NCBI GenBank assembly: GCA_947373615.1
Contig: CANBYN010000131.1
Coordinates: 1-5,812, forward strand
From: Burkholderiaceae bacterium
Lineage (GTDB): Bacteria > Pseudomonadota > Gammaproteobacteria > Burkholderiales > Burkholderiaceae
Length of the DNA: 5,812 nt
Reading direction: 5' to 3'
In this document: piece after piece, positions 5,154-5,812 of the stretch
Layout: every line of letters begins with the position of its first letter
How positions within the stretch are numbered: the first letter of the stretch is position 1
Program-made: the position numbers and the translations under genes
Notes under the pieces: model-generated
Database searches by the model: none
What the model was told of the DNA's origin: nothing
The model's input: the letters and a program-made list of their open reading frames with translations, nothing else

Positions 5154-5812
5154 ATGTCCCAAGATAGCAAACCCTCCAAAGCAAATGCCAGCGTTCTCGC
5201 TGAGCCCTCCAACTTCTTACGCCAAATCATCGATCATGACTTGGCAAGTGGAGCGTTTTCTCAGCGCACGAATTTAGCGGATGAGGCAATCCCATCCATC
5301 ATTACGCGTTTCCCGCCTGAGCCCAATGGGTATTTACACATTGGCCATGCCAAAAGTATTTGCTTGAACTTTGGTATCGCAGCTGATTACAACAATCAGC
5401 CTGGGGGTGCCCGTTGCAATATGCGCCTTGACGACACCAACCCAGTTAAAGAAGATGTTGAGTATGCCGATAGCATTTTGGATGCCGTCAACTGGTTGGG
5501 CTTTGATTGGGGTACGCATCTTTATCACGCAAGCGATTACTTTGATCGTCTCTATGAGTTCGCAGAAATTCTGATTCAGAATGGTAAAGCTTATGTGGAT
5601 AGTCAAAGTCCCGACGACATTCATACCAATCGCGGTAACTTTGGACAAGCAGGAAAAAATAGCCCTTATCGCGAGCGTAGCCCCGAAGAGAATCTTTCTT
5701 TGTTCCGCGAAATGCGCAATGGCAAATTCAAGGATGGTGAGCATGTCCTACGCCTAAAGATTGATATGGCTCACCCGAATATTGTGATGCGAGATCCCGT
5801 GGTTTACCGCAT
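5154..5812 (+). CDS. glnS: Glutamine--tRNA ligase (GlnRS), N-terminal part, cut by the window edge
   Basis: The first 219 codons of a class I synthetase that charges tRNA-Gln with glutamine; the frame is open to the last base. The class I signature is TRFPPEPNGYLHIGHAKS at 51-68, with HIGH at 62-65. Following GlnRS hallmarks are DDTNPVKED (93-101), a WLGFDW segment, GKNSPYRERSPEENL, and RLKIDMAHPNIVMRDPVVYR at the edge. The pattern matches GlnRS and not the related GluRS (NPVKED, NSPYR). The KMSKS loop and the C-terminal anticodon-binding barrels lie beyond the window. A short loop at about 80-87 (NNQPGGAR) appears a few residues longer than in E. coli GlnRS, judged from memory. ATG at 5154 is chosen; an in-frame GTG two codons earlier (5148) is possible but has no ribosome binding site either. 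It lies downstream of a terminator, so it is probably transcribed alone. Confidence 0.97.
   Translation, partial: MSQDSKPSKANASVLAEPSNFLRQIIDHDLASGAFSQRTNLADEAIPSIITRFPPEPNGYLHIGHAKSICLNFGIAADYNNQPGGARCNMRLDDTNPVKEDVEYADSILDAVNWLGFDWGTHLYHASDYFDRLYEFAEILIQNGKAYVDSQSPDDIHTNRGNFGQAGKNSPYRERSPEENLSLFREMRNGKFKDGEHVLRLKIDMAHPNIVMRDPVVYR

Noticed and set aside
4140..5744. Minus-strand frames at 4140-4340, 4587-4790 and 5334-5744, and a plus-strand frame at 5371-5574.
   Set aside because: Each overlaps motif-bearing tctA or glnS sequence. The 136-codon one opposite glnS is the longest but has no ribosome binding site or recognisable protein.
1..5812. Mobile elements, CRISPR arrays, tRNA or rRNA genes, phage, defence or toxin-antitoxin systems.
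   Set aside because: None of the needed signs was seen: no repeat-spacer pattern, cloverleaf, transposase motif, terminal inverted repeats or unexplained coding space; every stretch over 300 bases is covered by a recognised gene.

Overview
The window looks like a stretch of ordinary chromosome from a betaproteobacterium, most likely Burkholderiales and perhaps a Polynucleobacter-like freshwater lineage. This is inferred from moderate base composition (mid-40s % GC by eye, not counted), an alaS gene with a short sulfur-carrier gene fused end-to-start behind it, a tripartite tricarboxylate transporter pair (a family very common in Burkholderiales), and a GlnRS of the proteobacterial type. No database search supports the genus.

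Layout from left to right. Bases 1-98 are non-coding and hold two adjacent AT-rich hairpins, one of which looks like a terminator usable from either direction. On the minus strand, alaS (2965 down to 341) and a TusA/SirA-family gene (344 down to 99) form a two-gene operon with an ATGA stop/start overlap. A 121-base divergent spacer (2966-3086) carries an alaS promoter that sits almost on top of the alaS start codon, a candidate promoter for the opposite strand, a perfect 12-base tandem repeat and a strong ribosome binding site. On the plus strand follow tctB (TTG start) and tctA, 19 bases apart, encoding the two membrane subunits of a TctABC-type carboxylate transporter; the periplasmic binding protein TctC is not in the window. 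Bases 5068-5153 hold a hairpin over the tctA stop codon, a clear intrinsic terminator, and a -10 element just before glnS, which starts at 5154 and runs off the right edge.

Functionally there are two translation genes (AlaRS, GlnRS), a sulfur-transfer protein that may serve tRNA thiolation or other sulfur trafficking, and a carboxylate uptake module placed between them. I found no phage, insertion sequence, CRISPR array, toxin or defence gene, or new multi-gene system. The most interesting signals are regulatory: both tRNA synthetase genes lack a ribosome binding site and have a -10-like hexamer ending 6-7 bases before the ATG, as expected for leaderless mRNAs, while tctB between them has a textbook ribosome binding site built partly from the tandem repeat.
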